Of a stretch of 28,286 nt of DNA, positions 5,031-13,416 are shown piece after piece; positions within the stretch are counted from its first letter, which is position 1; the number at the start of each line of letters is the position of its first letter. The translations under genes were made by a program, and so were the position numbers. Location: positions 1-28,286 of IMG/VR virus record IMGVR_UViG_3300027851_000102; one strand, 5' to 3'. The stretch comes from a virus. The notes beneath the pieces are model-generated. The model saw nothing but the letters and a program-made list of their open reading frames with translations. It did not search any database and had not been told where the DNA came from.

Positions 5031-6227
5031 CTATCCGTTGTATTCGCCATAAACGGTCACACGACCAGTGATAGTCCCCGTATTCGGTTTGATCGTGAAC
5101 CCGTCATAAGAGGTCCCGTTGGTGTTCTGCGCCGCATAAAAACCACGAGTTGGAACGGTCCCAGTCGGGGCATCAACAGTGTCCACGAACAGCACAGTCG
5201 TGGCAGCCGCCGCCACATTACTGAGACTCAAAGTGATCGTATGGATGACAGCCGGTGTGATAGTCACAGCACCAAATGATGAGCTGGCAGTAACGACAGT
5301 CGCAGCTCCAATAGTTGATGCCGGCGCAATATACCCAGCCATGCTGTAGTAGTTCGTAGATGCATCTGTACCCGAAGCCCGCAACCACAAACTGATCTGG
5401 TTCGCTGCACTCGAGGCAGTGATCTCAATGACAACCCGATACTTGTCAAATCCTGCTGTAAAGCATCCGTTCAAACTCAACGACGTCCCAGCAGTGGTGA
5501 ATGTAACCTTGCCGGCATCATTGATAGTCGCTGTTCCTGAGCCAACCGCAGTCGATGTAGGTTTCATCAGAAGACTTCCCGAGTTGGATGCTGACCAACT
5601 AGTGCCGTTGAACTGGATCGACAAGTCTGAATCGAGCAGCCAACCCAACTGAGACTCAAGATAGGTTCCTGCGTCCCTTTCAGTTGTGTTTCTGAAAGGG
5701 ATAATCCCCCCGGCAAGGGCCGTGAAGGGAGCAGTTTGAGTAATCGTTGCAGAGCTAGTCGCGGTGATACCTGCCCCTACTGTCGCGCGAGCCAACTCGA
5801 TTGCGCCAGGAAACGCACCCAACGACGGGGCAACAGGGACAGCCGCAGCCGTTCCCTGCACAACACCAATGACTGGGTTGGAGTCCACACCATCGAGGGA
5901 GTATTCACGGTGCCAGTGGTAGATGATGTCGATGCGCGAGTTAGACCCAGGAGCTGCGGTGGTCGCAACTGACAAGGTGCCATCGTTCCCGCCCAGCACT
6001 ACGCCGGCTGATGCTCCCCTAGTGGTGACGCAGTTGTAAGCCGCGACTGAGTAGGCCATCCCGGCAGTGCCAGAGACGATAGTTGCGGTTCCTCCCCAGA
6101 ACAATCCGGGTCGCACCGCATTGAGCGCGGTCTTTGAGATCAGACCAGCGTCAGCCATCTTGTGGTCCAGTGGTGTGACTACCCCTACAGCGTTGCCGTA
6201 GGTTCCGAGTCCCTTTACTGCGGTCAT
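5031..6227 (-). CDS. Minor tail / receptor-binding-type protein (398 aa)
   Basis: A Ser/Thr/Ala/Gly-rich, beta-dominated protein at the distal end of the tail gene cluster. Its N-terminal region (residues 1-120) resembles baseplate or fibre attachment modules of siphoviruses (HKMADAGLISKTALNAV, then an AYNCVTTRGASAGVV repeat-like part). Residues about 225-395 look like a jelly-roll carbohydrate-binding or lectin-like domain (alternating TINDAGKVTFTT, YRVVIEITASS, ITGRVTVYGEYNG). Position just before the endolysin and composition suggest host-surface recognition. GAAAGG at about 7 nt precedes the ATG. The upstream tail gene ends 441 bp away because a plus-strand gene has been inserted between them. 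Confidence 0.65.
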   Translation of the reverse strand: MTAVKGLGTYGNAVGVVTPLDHKMADAGLISKTALNAVRPGLFWGGTATIVSGTAGMAYSVAAYNCVTTRGASAGVVLGGNDGTLSVATTAAPGSNSRIDIIYHWHREYSLDGVDSNPVIGVVQGTAAAVPVAPSLGAFPGAIELARATVGAGITATSSATITQTAPFTALAGGIIPFRNTTERDAGTYLESQLGWLLDSDLSIQFNGTSWSASNSGSLLMKPTSTAVGSGTATINDAGKVTFTTAGTSLSLNGCFTAGFDKYRVVIEITASSAANQISLWLRASGTDASTNYYSMAGYIAPASTIGAATVVTASSSFGAVTITPAVIHTITLSLSNVAAAATTVLFVDTVDAPTGTVPTRGFYAAQNTNGTSYDGFTIKPNTGTITGRVTVYGEYNG

Positions 6228-6289
6228 GTGGGGCCTTTCGGTTGCGCCCCAGTAGTGGGCGTGCTATGGCGGAAATCGGTGGGAGGCAT

Positions 6290-6303
6290 TAATGTCTGCC
6301 ATA
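6290..6303 (+). promoter_or_regulatory. Promoter -10 of plus-strand moron, leaderless
   Basis: TAATGT at 6290-6295 followed by 7 nt and ATG at 6303. No Shine-Dalgarno at usable spacing. No convincing -35. Same geometry as the repressor, early-operon and lipoprotein promoters. Confidence 0.5.
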
Positions 6304-6671
6304 TGGCAAAGAAACGAACGTGGGGGATCATCGGCGGTAGCGCTGCTGTTGCAGTCGCGATCAGTGTCGCCGCGACCATCGGGCTGCTAGGTGTTCCCAC
6401 ACCTCAGGCCAGCGAGACGCCCCGGATCTCAGTCGAGCAGGGCGAAGTGGCTTCAACACCAATTCCTGTCGCGCCTGAGGTCGTATCGGATGAGGTCGCC
6501 CCTGTATCTTCACCGCCGGTTCCGGTTGGGCCGGTGAAGTGTCCAGCCGGAACGAAAGCCGGTCAGGTTGACGGTGCAGGAAATGAGACGAACTGCCAGA
6601 CGACCCACAACGGTCAGCCGTGCGTCGAGTACAACGACGCGAACCAGTGCGTAGCTTGGTACAAGCCCTAA
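6303..6671 (+). CDS. Plus-strand moron: anchored protein with Cys-rich C-terminal domain (122 aa)
   Basis: The only plus-strand gene within the late operon. The N-terminus is a basic stretch (MAKKR) followed by a hydrophobic segment at about residues 9-29 (IIGGSAAVAVAISVAATIGLL), a signal or uncleaved anchor. A Pro/Val/Ser-rich linker follows (about 36-78). A compact C-terminal domain (about 80-122) contains four cysteines in KCPAG, NCQTT, PCVEY and QCVAW, probably two disulfides, outside the membrane. The ATG at 6303 is set by the leaderless -10 at 6290-6295. The stop overlaps the stop of the convergent tail gene. Orientation, own promoter and an exported product are typical of a moron expressed in the lysogen. 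Function is unknown; adsorption or injection blocking is a guess. Confidence 0.75.
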   Translation: MAKKRTWGIIGGSAAVAVAISVAATIGLLGVPTPQASETPRISVEQGEVASTPIPVAPEVVSDEVAPVSSPPVPVGPVKCPAGTKAGQVDGAGNETNCQTTHNGQPCVEYNDANQCVAWYKP

Positions 6672-7441
6672 AGCCCTAAAGCCCGCTCAATTGCAGTCAG
6701 CCGATCGTCGGTCTTCTGCTTGTGGACCTGAAACGCAGCCCAAACCGTGCGCGCGGCTTCCACACCAAGAAGACCCATCATTTCGTAGTGAAGTGCTATT
6801 GGCTTTTCGTGATCTTCGTAGACGACGAACTGCCACAGACCGAGCTCGTGAAACCACTCAGCAATCGACCCCCACTCGACCGCGACCTTGTAATGCGGGT
6901 CGTAATCCGGGTTCTCGGGATTGTCCCGCTTGTCGATCTCTGCCTTGTAGTTGAAATGAGTGGAAATTCGCTTGGCATTGAGGAGCGTCTGAATGTCAGG
7001 GCCATCAACATCTGGGCGAAGACTCTTCTTGTTGAGACTTGAGGAGGCATACCCAGCCCGTCCATCATTTCCCCACCACGCGCCACGGCGGGTGTAGGTG
7101 ATGTCGAACCCGTACGCACCAGTCGAGGTAATCCCAGTTGTCCCTACGACGGTGCCCGGTGTTGAAATGGTCCCGCCTGCTGTGACTGTCGTCCCAGCGG
7201 AAACGGAAGTCCCAGCGGAAACGGAAGTCCCAGCGGAAACGGAAGTCCCAGCGGTGACACTCCCCGTCGCATTGACATCCGCCTGCTCCAGTAGGCCGTT
7301 CACCAGATCGGTCAGTGTCGCAAGTGCCTCCGCCGTCTGCGATCCTGTAGGTCGCTCAAGTTCAGAAAGGCGAGCAACAATTCTGCGGATCAACTCGAAC
7401 AGTTGTTTGATCTCGTCACCCGGCGGGGAGGGGTAACCCAT
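6668..7441 (-). CDS. Minor tail protein / fibre with internal repeats (257 aa)
   Basis: The N-terminal 55 residues are helical and heptad-like (IKQLFELIRRIVARLSELE; LTDLVNGLLEQ), a likely trimeric coiled coil. A tandem hexapeptide region follows (about 60-90: AGTSVS repeated three times, then AGTTVT, AGGTIS), typical of a beta-helical or triple-beta fibre shaft. The C-terminal half (about 110-257) is a globular domain rich in Trp, Tyr and charged residues, ending in a long helix that contains a chaperone-like segment (KTDDRLTAIERALGL). Fibres of this plan trimerise through the C-terminal helix. The ATG at 7441 immediately precedes the stop of the upstream tail gene. Confidence 0.7.
   Translation of the reverse strand: MGYPSPPGDEIKQLFELIRRIVARLSELERPTGSQTAEALATLTDLVNGLLEQADVNATGSVTAGTSVSAGTSVSAGTSVSAGTTVTAGGTISTPGTVVGTTGITSTGAYGFDITYTRRGAWWGNDGRAGYASSSLNKKSLRPDVDGPDIQTLLNAKRISTHFNYKAEIDKRDNPENPDYDPHYKVAVEWGSIAEWFHELGLWQFVVYEDHEKPIALHYEMMGLLGVEAARTVWAAFQVHKQKTDDRLTAIERALGL
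7193..7254. repeat. 18-bp tandem repeat in the fibre gene
   Basis: The unit CCCAGCGGAAACGGAAGT occurs three times without a mismatch (7193-7210, 7211-7228, 7229-7246) plus eight bases of a fourth. It is in frame and encodes the hexapeptide repeat of the fibre shaft. Identical copies suggest recent slippage, which would change shaft length without breaking the frame. Confidence 0.9.
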
Positions 7442-7442
7442 G

Positions 7443-8600
7443 TCAAACCTCCGGGGCGAACGTCAGATCAACAGTTTTGGATCGAACATCACCAGACCGG
7501 CCCAGTATCCGCATGATGTGAGGTCCAGCTTCCAGGTACGGGTCATCGGTCACACGAACCTCAGCAAAGTCACCAGCACGGAACGAGGTGAGAAACGGTT
7601 GAGTGGATACGTTGTGGGTGAACGTCCACGTCTGGTATGGCTTCCGCCCGCGCATGACCGCCTCATCGGAGTACTCCTGCAACGTACCCAGTTCCTCGAC
7701 GGTGGAGTGCGCCGAATCGACCACCTCAAGGAGGGGGTAACCAGCAGCGGTCAACGTCGAATCGGTAGACACGGATACCAACGCTTTATCGACCGATCGG
7801 CCACCCGAGGCGAATGCCTGCGAGGCTAACTTGGTCCCGTTCGTGGTAACGCGCAGTCGAGTCACTGAAGACTTGTCGACGCCGATGTAGAAGACAGGGC
7901 GTTGCGGGGAGAATATCAACGGTTGGGTGGGTGTACCGATCTCAGCAACCCATTGGATGCCGAGATGGTCAGTCGTCCACTGGGCGGTTAGGCGCACTTC
8001 TGGCCCGTTGATCACCTGGGTGAGCTCTCGAACACGCTCACCCACAGGCGCAACATCAGACCCACGGTACGGACGCTCCGAGGTACCAGCGATCACAGAC
8101 GGAAGAGTAAGCGGGACATTGCCCGAAGGCCAGGAAAGCGCCTGCGCGAACAAGCCGACCATGATTCCCTGCAAGGATCGGCGAGTGTCAGTCGGCCACG
8201 GATAAGACGAATCAGGGGAAAGATCCTGCGGCATATACCGGGTATCCGTGGTCGGGTCAGAAGGGAGGCGACCCACAAGCACCGGCAAGACCGTACGGTG
8301 ATCGAAATACGACAACAGCCCAGCACCGCGCAACGTCAGACGTCGACCATCACCGTCATAGTCGTGATCCCAAATCGGTCCAGCCTGAAGAACCGTATCG
8401 CCCTCAACTGCCGCCAAAAACGCTTTACCCGTCAACGCCGACTGGCTCAGCCCAAGACGCTTCACCACCCGGTTTCTGAGCGAGACAGTGCATGACACTT
8501 CACCGGCATCGTTGATGCCCTCAGACCATGAGCCCGATAGGGCCGGGAGGGTTTGAATACGACGACCAGTGAGCAGATCCCCAATGATGTACGTAACCAC
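7443..8600 (-). CDS. Minor tail protein, tail-tip (Tal/hub-like) (385 aa)
   Basis: The second gene after the tape measure in a siphovirus order, normally the tail-tip hub or central fibre base. It is rich in beta structure, with no membrane segment or catalytic motif that I can identify. The start is chosen as GTG 8600 because it overlaps the stop of the upstream gene as TAGTG, a coupling arrangement; a TTG at 8627 would add nine residues inside the upstream gene. Segments such as GDLLTGRRIQTLPALSGSW and RLRVTTNGTKLASQAFASGG fit minor tail proteins of actinophages. Exact assignment (hub or adaptor) is by position only. Confidence 0.7.
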   Translation of the reverse strand: MVTYIIGDLLTGRRIQTLPALSGSWSEGINDAGEVSCTVSLRNRVVKRLGLSQSALTGKAFLAAVEGDTVLQAGPIWDHDYDGDGRRLTLRGAGLLSYFDHRTVLPVLVGRLPSDPTTDTRYMPQDLSPDSSYPWPTDTRRSLQGIMVGLFAQALSWPSGNVPLTLPSVIAGTSERPYRGSDVAPVGERVRELTQVINGPEVRLTAQWTTDHLGIQWVAEIGTPTQPLIFSPQRPVFYIGVDKSSVTRLRVTTNGTKLASQAFASGGRSVDKALVSVSTDSTLTAAGYPLLEVVDSAHSTVEELGTLQEYSDEAVMRGRKPYQTWTFTHNVSTQPFLTSFRAGDFAEVRVTDDPYLEAGPHIMRILGRSGDVRSKTVDLTFAPEV

Positions 8601-9457
8601 TACCAGTACCCATTCGCAATAGTCCAAGTAGCTGTTGGGGTGCCGGATGATCCACCGATCGCATTGAGCTGCACATCGAAGGTCTCACCAGGCAAAATGC
8701 TGAAAAACTCGTAACGGGTCAGATAGGTGGACCCATCCGACAGGCTGTCTATGAGGACTTCGCCAGTCCGAAAATTGATCTCCACCGTTGAACCGGCAGG
8801 GACAACACGGTCATAACGGACAACCTCACCCGTCGTCAGCTTCTGCACGTAGAACCCAGTAGTCAGCTCGCCTGTAACGGTCACGGACGGCCAGACCGTT
8901 GCCGTACCCGAGTTCGCCAACGACACACGACCCAGCGTTCCATTCGCCCCGTAGTAGAGAGCGCCACCGGACCCACCAGAGAACAGGTTGTACTCGAGCC
9001 CACCCCCCGCAGTCGGAAGACCCGTGGCCAAAGTTGTTTCCGCACCGTACTTGACTGGATCTCGTGCCACTAGTTGGAGCACATAGGCGGCATCCCCATC
9101 AATGCCTGGGTCGATGTCATTGACTGCAACTGAAACGGTGCAGCTCCGTGTTCCCATCGCGTCGGTCACACTGAACGTGGATGGGATTCCGCTTGGCTGC
9201 AGGGCCGCGAACGCATCCCACACCGGGATTGCTTCATCGGTGGACGCGGCTGACAGCAAACCATTGAGGGTGATCACTCGAGCAGCCCTAAAATCCTGGT
9301 CAACGTCAGAGGCCCCATCTGAGTTCGGGTTGTTCTCCACTTCGACCCGCTTGGGCGCTCCCGAATACCATCCCTCCATCGTCGCCAGGGTGTGATCTGA
9401 GCTGTCATCGACGGCGAACGAAAGCGCTCCGATGGTGGCAACGATTGGAGTGCTCAC
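8600..9457 (-). CDS. Minor tail protein, distal-tail (Dit)-like (285 aa)
   Basis: Directly follows the tape measure gene, overlapping it by 4 nt, the usual place for the Dit protein that forms the first ring of the tail tip. Sequence: an N-terminal beta-rich half (about 1-140, including VWDAFAALQPSGIPSTFSV and a VVSVAVNDI-like strand), then a second beta domain (about 170-285) with repeated short strands (TFDVQLNAIGG). No enzymatic motif is visible. Its stop is coupled to the next minor tail gene through TAGTG. Confidence 0.7.
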   Translation of the reverse strand: MSTPIVATIGALSFAVDDSSDHTLATMEGWYSGAPKRVEVENNPNSDGASDVDQDFRAARVITLNGLLSAASTDEAIPVWDAFAALQPSGIPSTFSVTDAMGTRSCTVSVAVNDIDPGIDGDAAYVLQLVARDPVKYGAETTLATGLPTAGGGLEYNLFSGGSGGALYYGANGTLGRVSLANSGTATVWPSVTVTGELTTGFYVQKLTTGEVVRYDRVVPAGSTVEINFRTGEVLIDSLSDGSTYLTRYEFFSILPGETFDVQLNAIGGSSGTPTATWTIANGYW

Positions 9458-12066
9458 AGGTTCGCCAATCCGGCTTTCAGCCTCTGATAGACACGCTCAG
9501 CCGCAACTTCTGGGTCAACACCAGAGACGTTCAGGTCGATCTTCTGATTCCGCGTGGCGCTGGTCTGAGTCGGGGAGACTCCAAGACGTTGGCCGGCTTC
9601 AGCCCAGATAGCCCGGTTCCGGTCACCCTGCCCAGGCTTCCCAGAGATGTACGCTTCCCAGCCCACGTTCTCTTCCGCGAACTTGTGAATTCCACCCTGA
9701 CGGCCCGCGTAGATCCCCGTTGGGAAACCACCATCAGCGAACGCTTGAGGACGTCCACCCCCATATAGGTTGCCGTTCTCGTTCGGGAGCCGGTTCACAT
9801 AGGCGCTCAAGGTGACACCCGAGTTCCTGAACTTATCGAGTGAGGCTTGCACCCCATCAAGTTCACGTTTCGCTTGTGACGCTTCGACCGTCAACTGCAC
9901 CTCTCGTGTAGTTGGGATCCCGTACACCTTGTCGGTCAATGCTTGCGCCGCATCTGCATTTCCGCTGATCGCCAAAGCATTGTCGTACAACGCCTGCCTG
10001 CCGGCTGCGACCGTCGCATAATAGGCATCCGAATTGCCGTCGAGCTCCAATTGAGCTTTCGCAGCATCCTGCGACTTCTTGGCCAGGTCTGCAAGCATGT
10101 CAGAGTTAGCTGATCCGGCCTCGGTGGACTCGTCCAGTCCGCCCTCTAGACTGCCAACCTTCTCGCGCACATCTGCGAGCGCCCGCTGGTAGGCGGCGTT
10201 TGTTGAGACGGCATCTTGACCGACACCATTCGCCTTGTTGATCGTGTCAATCAGAGAATTCAGGTTGCTGTTCAGACCCTCCGCTTTCGACGCAGCAGAC
10301 TGGTACGCAGCGGCTGCATCCTGAGTCGACTCAGCAGAACCCTTCGCCGCAGCCTTCTCGTCGTCCAAGTTGTCGCCGGCCTGAACAACCGAGTCACCGA
10401 GACGGCTCACATCAGTAGCAGCATTCTTCGCACTCAGACCAAGGAACGGCAGGAAATAGGTCAGTGGATTGTTCGTAGCAACTGCTGACATCTTCACATT
10501 CGCCTCAATGAGAGCATCCCCGCCCTCGAGCACAGCGTCTGTCAGCTCTCGTTGCGAGATACCTGCCTGCTCAGCGACATCGAACGCGCCGGCTTCCGCA
10601 AGTTTCTTAGCCACCAACTCACGGGTGTACTCCGTGGTCGCCCCCGTGAGTTGGTCAAGCGAGTCCTTGAACTCTGCCGTGTTAGCTGTCGCCTCAGCCT
10701 GCTTCTGAACAAAATAGCCGATGACTAGCGTCGCAGCCGTGAGTGCCCCCGCAGTCGTTCCGATACCGATCGCCGCAGACTTTGCAGTGATCCCAAGAGT
10801 TCCAAGCGCAGTTTTCGCCGCAGCGATTTTCGGCGCAAGAACGAGGAACCCTCCGCCAGCCAACGCGACTGCAGCAGTCAATCCGCCGATCGCCAAACCG
10901 GCACCAAGCACCGGTGTCGGGAGCCCACCAATCAGATCCACCAGACCAGTGACCGACTGCACAAGAATTCGCAGAACATCGTTCGCCCCCGACCCCGACT
11001 TGATCAAAGCAGTGTCGAACGCGCCACCCAACTTCTCAACATCACCCTTGAGGTTGTCCATCCGCTGCGCCGCGATCCTCGCCGCATAACCAGTGTCGTT
11101 CACCTCAGCGGTGTACTTCGCAACATCCTTCGCGCCACCCTGGAACAACACCCGAGCTGCGGTCACCTGTTGGTTGCCGAAAATCAGACCCAACGACAGG
11201 TCACGCTGCTGATCAGTCAAACCACCGAACGCCTTATCGAGCTGCCCCGCAGTGTTCTCCACCCCAAGAAAACGACCACCAGTGTCGTACAACTTGATGC
11301 CCAGACGCTCAATCTCTTTACCCGCCTCAGAAGACGGCGAAGTCAGCGACGACAGCACACCACGGAGAGAAGTACCAGCCTGCTCCCCAATGATGCCCTG
11401 ATCAGCGAACAACGCCAGCGCACCCGTGGTCTCCTCAAGAGAGACACCCATCGACGCAGCCACAGGACCAACAAACTTGAGACCCTGCGCCAAGTCCTCA
11501 ACAGAACCGAGAGCCTTACCAGCGCCAGCCGACAACACATCCGCGACATGTCCAGCCTGTGTGCCATCCAGCCCGAACTGCTTCAGAGTAGTCGCCATGA
11601 CCTCCGCAGCTCGAGCAACCTCAATCTGCCCAGAAGCCGCGAGCGCCAAAGTCCCACCGAGAGCATCGATACTGTTCTTCGTCCCCAGAGAAGCTTTCCC
11701 CAACTCCTCGAGAGCCTGAGCAGCCTCAGTCGCGGTAAACACCGTTGCGCCACCAGCATCCAGAGCGGCATCACGAAGCAAAATCAGATCTTCAGCAGAC
11801 GCCTGAGTCGCAGCCTGCGTGTTCGACATCTGCGCGTCGAAGTCCGCGAACTTCTTTACCGCGATACCAACAGCAGCAGCAGCCAAAGCCCCGAACGCTA
11901 GCAACCCGGTTCCGAGCTGCTGAATAGCCTGACGTTTCGCCGCTAACTTCTCAGCCTCGGTACCCAACGTTCTGGTACGTGCCGCAGCCTGTTCCATGCC
12001 AGCGATGTAGCCGTTGACCTGAGCAATCAGATTCACTTTGACGGTGCGCTCGGGAATGAGAACCAC
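9454..12066 (-). CDS. Tape measure protein (870 aa)
   Basis: Sets tail length and is ejected with the DNA. The N-terminal 350 residues match the TP901-type tail tape measure core (LIAQVNGYIAGMEQAAARTR start; ATVFTATEAAQALEELGKAS; GALALFADQGI; EQAGTSLRGVLSSL). Hydrophobic segments lie at about residues 52-70, 370-415 and 425-450 (AIGIGTTAGALTAATLVIGYF), commonly seen in tape measures that cross the host membrane. The rest is Ala/Gln-rich coiled helix, and the C-terminal 130 residues are more globular. The start is GTG 12066. At about 0.15 nm per residue the tail would be near 130 nm (general rule, not measured). It follows the frameshifted chaperone genes, as in nearly all siphoviruses. Confidence 0.93.
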   Translation of the reverse strand: MVLIPERTVKVNLIAQVNGYIAGMEQAAARTRTLGTEAEKLAAKRQAIQQLGTGLLAFGALAAAAVGIAVKKFADFDAQMSNTQAATQASAEDLILLRDAALDAGGATVFTATEAAQALEELGKASLGTKNSIDALGGTLALAASGQIEVARAAEVMATTLKQFGLDGTQAGHVADVLSAGAGKALGSVEDLAQGLKFVGPVAASMGVSLEETTGALALFADQGIIGEQAGTSLRGVLSSLTSPSSEAGKEIERLGIKLYDTGGRFLGVENTAGQLDKAFGGLTDQQRDLSLGLIFGNQQVTAARVLFQGGAKDVAKYTAEVNDTGYAARIAAQRMDNLKGDVEKLGGAFDTALIKSGSGANDVLRILVQSVTGLVDLIGGLPTPVLGAGLAIGGLTAAVALAGGGFLVLAPKIAAAKTALGTLGITAKSAAIGIGTTAGALTAATLVIGYFVQKQAEATANTAEFKDSLDQLTGATTEYTRELVAKKLAEAGAFDVAEQAGISQRELTDAVLEGGDALIEANVKMSAVATNNPLTYFLPFLGLSAKNAATDVSRLGDSVVQAGDNLDDEKAAAKGSAESTQDAAAAYQSAASKAEGLNSNLNSLIDTINKANGVGQDAVSTNAAYQRALADVREKVGSLEGGLDESTEAGSANSDMLADLAKKSQDAAKAQLELDGNSDAYYATVAAGRQALYDNALAISGNADAAQALTDKVYGIPTTREVQLTVEASQAKRELDGVQASLDKFRNSGVTLSAYVNRLPNENGNLYGGGRPQAFADGGFPTGIYAGRQGGIHKFAEENVGWEAYISGKPGQGDRNRAIWAEAGQRLGVSPTQTSATRNQKIDLNVSGVDPEVAAERVYQRLKAGLANL

Positions 12067-12081
12067 CGCCTGTCTTTGTAT

Positions 12082-12857
12082 TTATTGGTTTTTCAACTGC
12101 ACTGACCAGAGATGCCCTGATCTGTCGATCGGGTTCTTCGGGTCGGTGTCGTACCTCTTGTAGTAGGCGTCTTTCGCCCTGGAGAGAGCTTGCTCAGCCC
12201 AGTCCACGACAGGGCCACGGGCAACAAACCTGTGCTGATTTGCAGGGTTGGTCGCATCGACGCGGGAGATCCCCAACGGCCCCGTCTCCTCCTCAACTTG
12301 TTGGAGGGCGAGCATCATGTCTATGTCGCGGCGGGGCCACTCTGCGACGAGTCGGGAGCGGGGGATTCCGAGAGAGCGGGCGAGAACGACTTCATCGCGG
12401 ACTCGACCTCGAAGGCTTTTTTTGCCTCCGTCACCGCCAACGCGGGAGCCCACTGATTAAGCTGAAATATCGCATCCGCTATGGCCCGCAGTTGAGCCCC
12501 CGCAAGACCGCGAATCAGTTTCTTCCACCGGTCAGCAGAGAGCGGCACCCAGTCCTCACCGGACTGCATAAGCCCTGACGTTGTAGCGGCGAGGATCGAA
12601 GCCCCGAGGACGTTGTACCCGTATACGCGGTCAACATCCAGAACCTTCGGCACCTCACCCGCTTTAGTCGCTTCACTGGTCAACCTGGGCGGGTTCCTGT
12701 CACAGACATCAGCCCACGCGAGACCATCCATCTGCGTGAACTTCAGCCGACGTAACTTCCCATTGACCACGATTTGACAGATGGAATAGTCGGGCTCGAG
12801 CTCGGACTGTGCTTGCATGTCCTGATCGAGCTGTTCCTCGAAAGATAGTTCAGTCAT
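12082..12857 (-). CDS. Tail assembly chaperone, long form by -1 frameshift (258 aa)
   Basis: The G-T type fusion: 147 codons of the upstream frame (12857 to 12417), then a -1 slip on A AAA AAA and 111 codons of the overlapping frame ending at 12082. The extension (after TEAKK: SLRGRVRDEVVLARSLGI...) is charged and helical and would recruit tape measure to tail subunits. The second frame has no good start of its own: its first ATG (12453) lies before the slip site, without a ribosome site. This arrangement between major tail and tape measure genes is conserved in siphoviruses. The join is an inference from the slippery site, not observed. Confidence 0.8.
12321..12857 (-). CDS. Tail assembly chaperone, short form (178 aa)
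   Basis: The unshifted product. ATG 12857 is preceded by GGAAGGAA. An acidic N-terminus (SFEEQLDQDMQAQSELEPDYS) is followed by a region with KLRRLKFTQMDGLAWADVC and a helical core (residues 60-130), ending in a Ser/Pro-rich tail used only when no frameshift occurs. Chaperones of this type coat the tape measure before tail polymerisation. It is separated from the major tail gene by a strong double hairpin, which may keep its level well below that of the tail subunit. Confidence 0.85.
   Translation of the reverse strand: MTELSFEEQLDQDMQAQSELEPDYSICQIVVNGKLRRLKFTQMDGLAWADVCDRNPPRLTSEATKAGEVPKVLDVDRVYGYNVLGASILAATTSGLMQSGEDWVPLSADRWKKLIRGLAGAQLRAIADAIFQLNQWAPALAVTEAKKAFEVESAMKSFSPALSESPAPDSSQSGPAAT
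12417..12423 (-). promoter_or_regulatory. Programmed -1 frameshift site A AAA AAA
   Basis: Seven consecutive A residues on the minus strand, read in the upstream frame as GCA AAA AAA GCC, exactly the X XXY YYZ register. A -1 slip leads into the open frame ending at 12082. Confidence 0.8.
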
Positions 12858-12870
12858 CGTTTTCCTTCCA

Positions 12871-12927
12871 CCGTTTCCACCGAGGGGAGGACCCTGCCGC
12901 ACCGTCCGGTGGAAACGGTGCGGCAGG
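12871..12927 (-). promoter_or_regulatory. Two mutually exclusive hairpins between tail and chaperone genes
   Basis: Hairpin A pairs 12871-12882 with 12907-12918 (12 bp, perfect). Hairpin B pairs 12893-12904 with 12916-12927 (12 bp, perfect). They share 12916-12918 and interleave, so both cannot form fully. In the minus-strand transcript B forms first, right after the major tail stop; A ends next to the chaperone ribosome site. No T-tract. Likely a leaky terminator or mRNA-stability element that lowers expression downstream of the abundant tail subunit. Confidence 0.75.
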
Positions 12928-12933
12928 AACTTG

Positions 12934-13416
12934 CTACGCGGCGATAGCTGCGTCTTCCTCAGTCGGGAGGATCGGATACCACGCTTGCGTGTACGTCTGC
13001 ACACCGTTCTCCACTGGCGCGTTCTTACGTCGCGCACCACACTTGATGTGGAGAATGTCAGCGATCTGAGCTGCGGCCGGCTCAGTCGCGTTCGGGAGTG
13101 AGTAGCGGACAGCCACATTCAGCACAGTTCCCGGCGCACACACGTCATAAGCCACATCGCCCGCGTCACCGAAGACACCAGTGACCTCGATCGTCTCGGT
13201 AGTCTTCCCCGGACGAGAAAGGTTCTGAGAGAGGGTCAGACGCGGGTCGTTGACTGTCGCTTCCGCGATCGTGCGGTTAAAGGTGATGAGGCTGTATGTC
13301 AGGTCATCACCCGCCGCCAGATCGGCGGCAGACTTGGCGTCATCAGCGGCTGCAACCGCGATGATTCGAAGGTTGTCATCAGAGTTGACGCTGAGAGGCG
13401 TAGCTTCCTGTGTCAC
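12934..13416 (-). CDS. Major tail protein (160 aa)
   Basis: Structural subunit of the tail tube. Assigned by order (directly before the chaperone pair and tape measure) and by composition: Ala/Thr/Val-rich, beta-stranded, no Lys-rich or membrane regions, two cysteines. Segments such as LITFNRTIAEATVNDPRLTLSQ and ETIEVTGVFGDAGDVAYDV look like the strands of a tail-tube beta-sandwich. The size is in the usual range. GTG at 13416 with AAGGAG upstream gives strong initiation, fitting an abundant protein. A double hairpin follows the stop. Confidence 0.85.
   Translation of the reverse strand: MTQEATPLSVNSDDNLRIIAVAAADDAKSAADLAAGDDLTYSLITFNRTIAEATVNDPRLTLSQNLSRPGKTTETIEVTGVFGDAGDVAYDVCAPGTVLNVAVRYSLPNATEPAAAQIADILHIKCGARRKNAPVENGVQTYTQAWYPILPTEEDAAIAA

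Noticed and set aside
7193-7254. CRISPR-like array
   Set aside because: Direct repeats without spacers, in frame in a fibre gene.
11170-11901. Plus-strand open frame (243 codons)
   Set aside because: Antisense of the tape measure gene; Arg/Ser/Leu-rich shadow.
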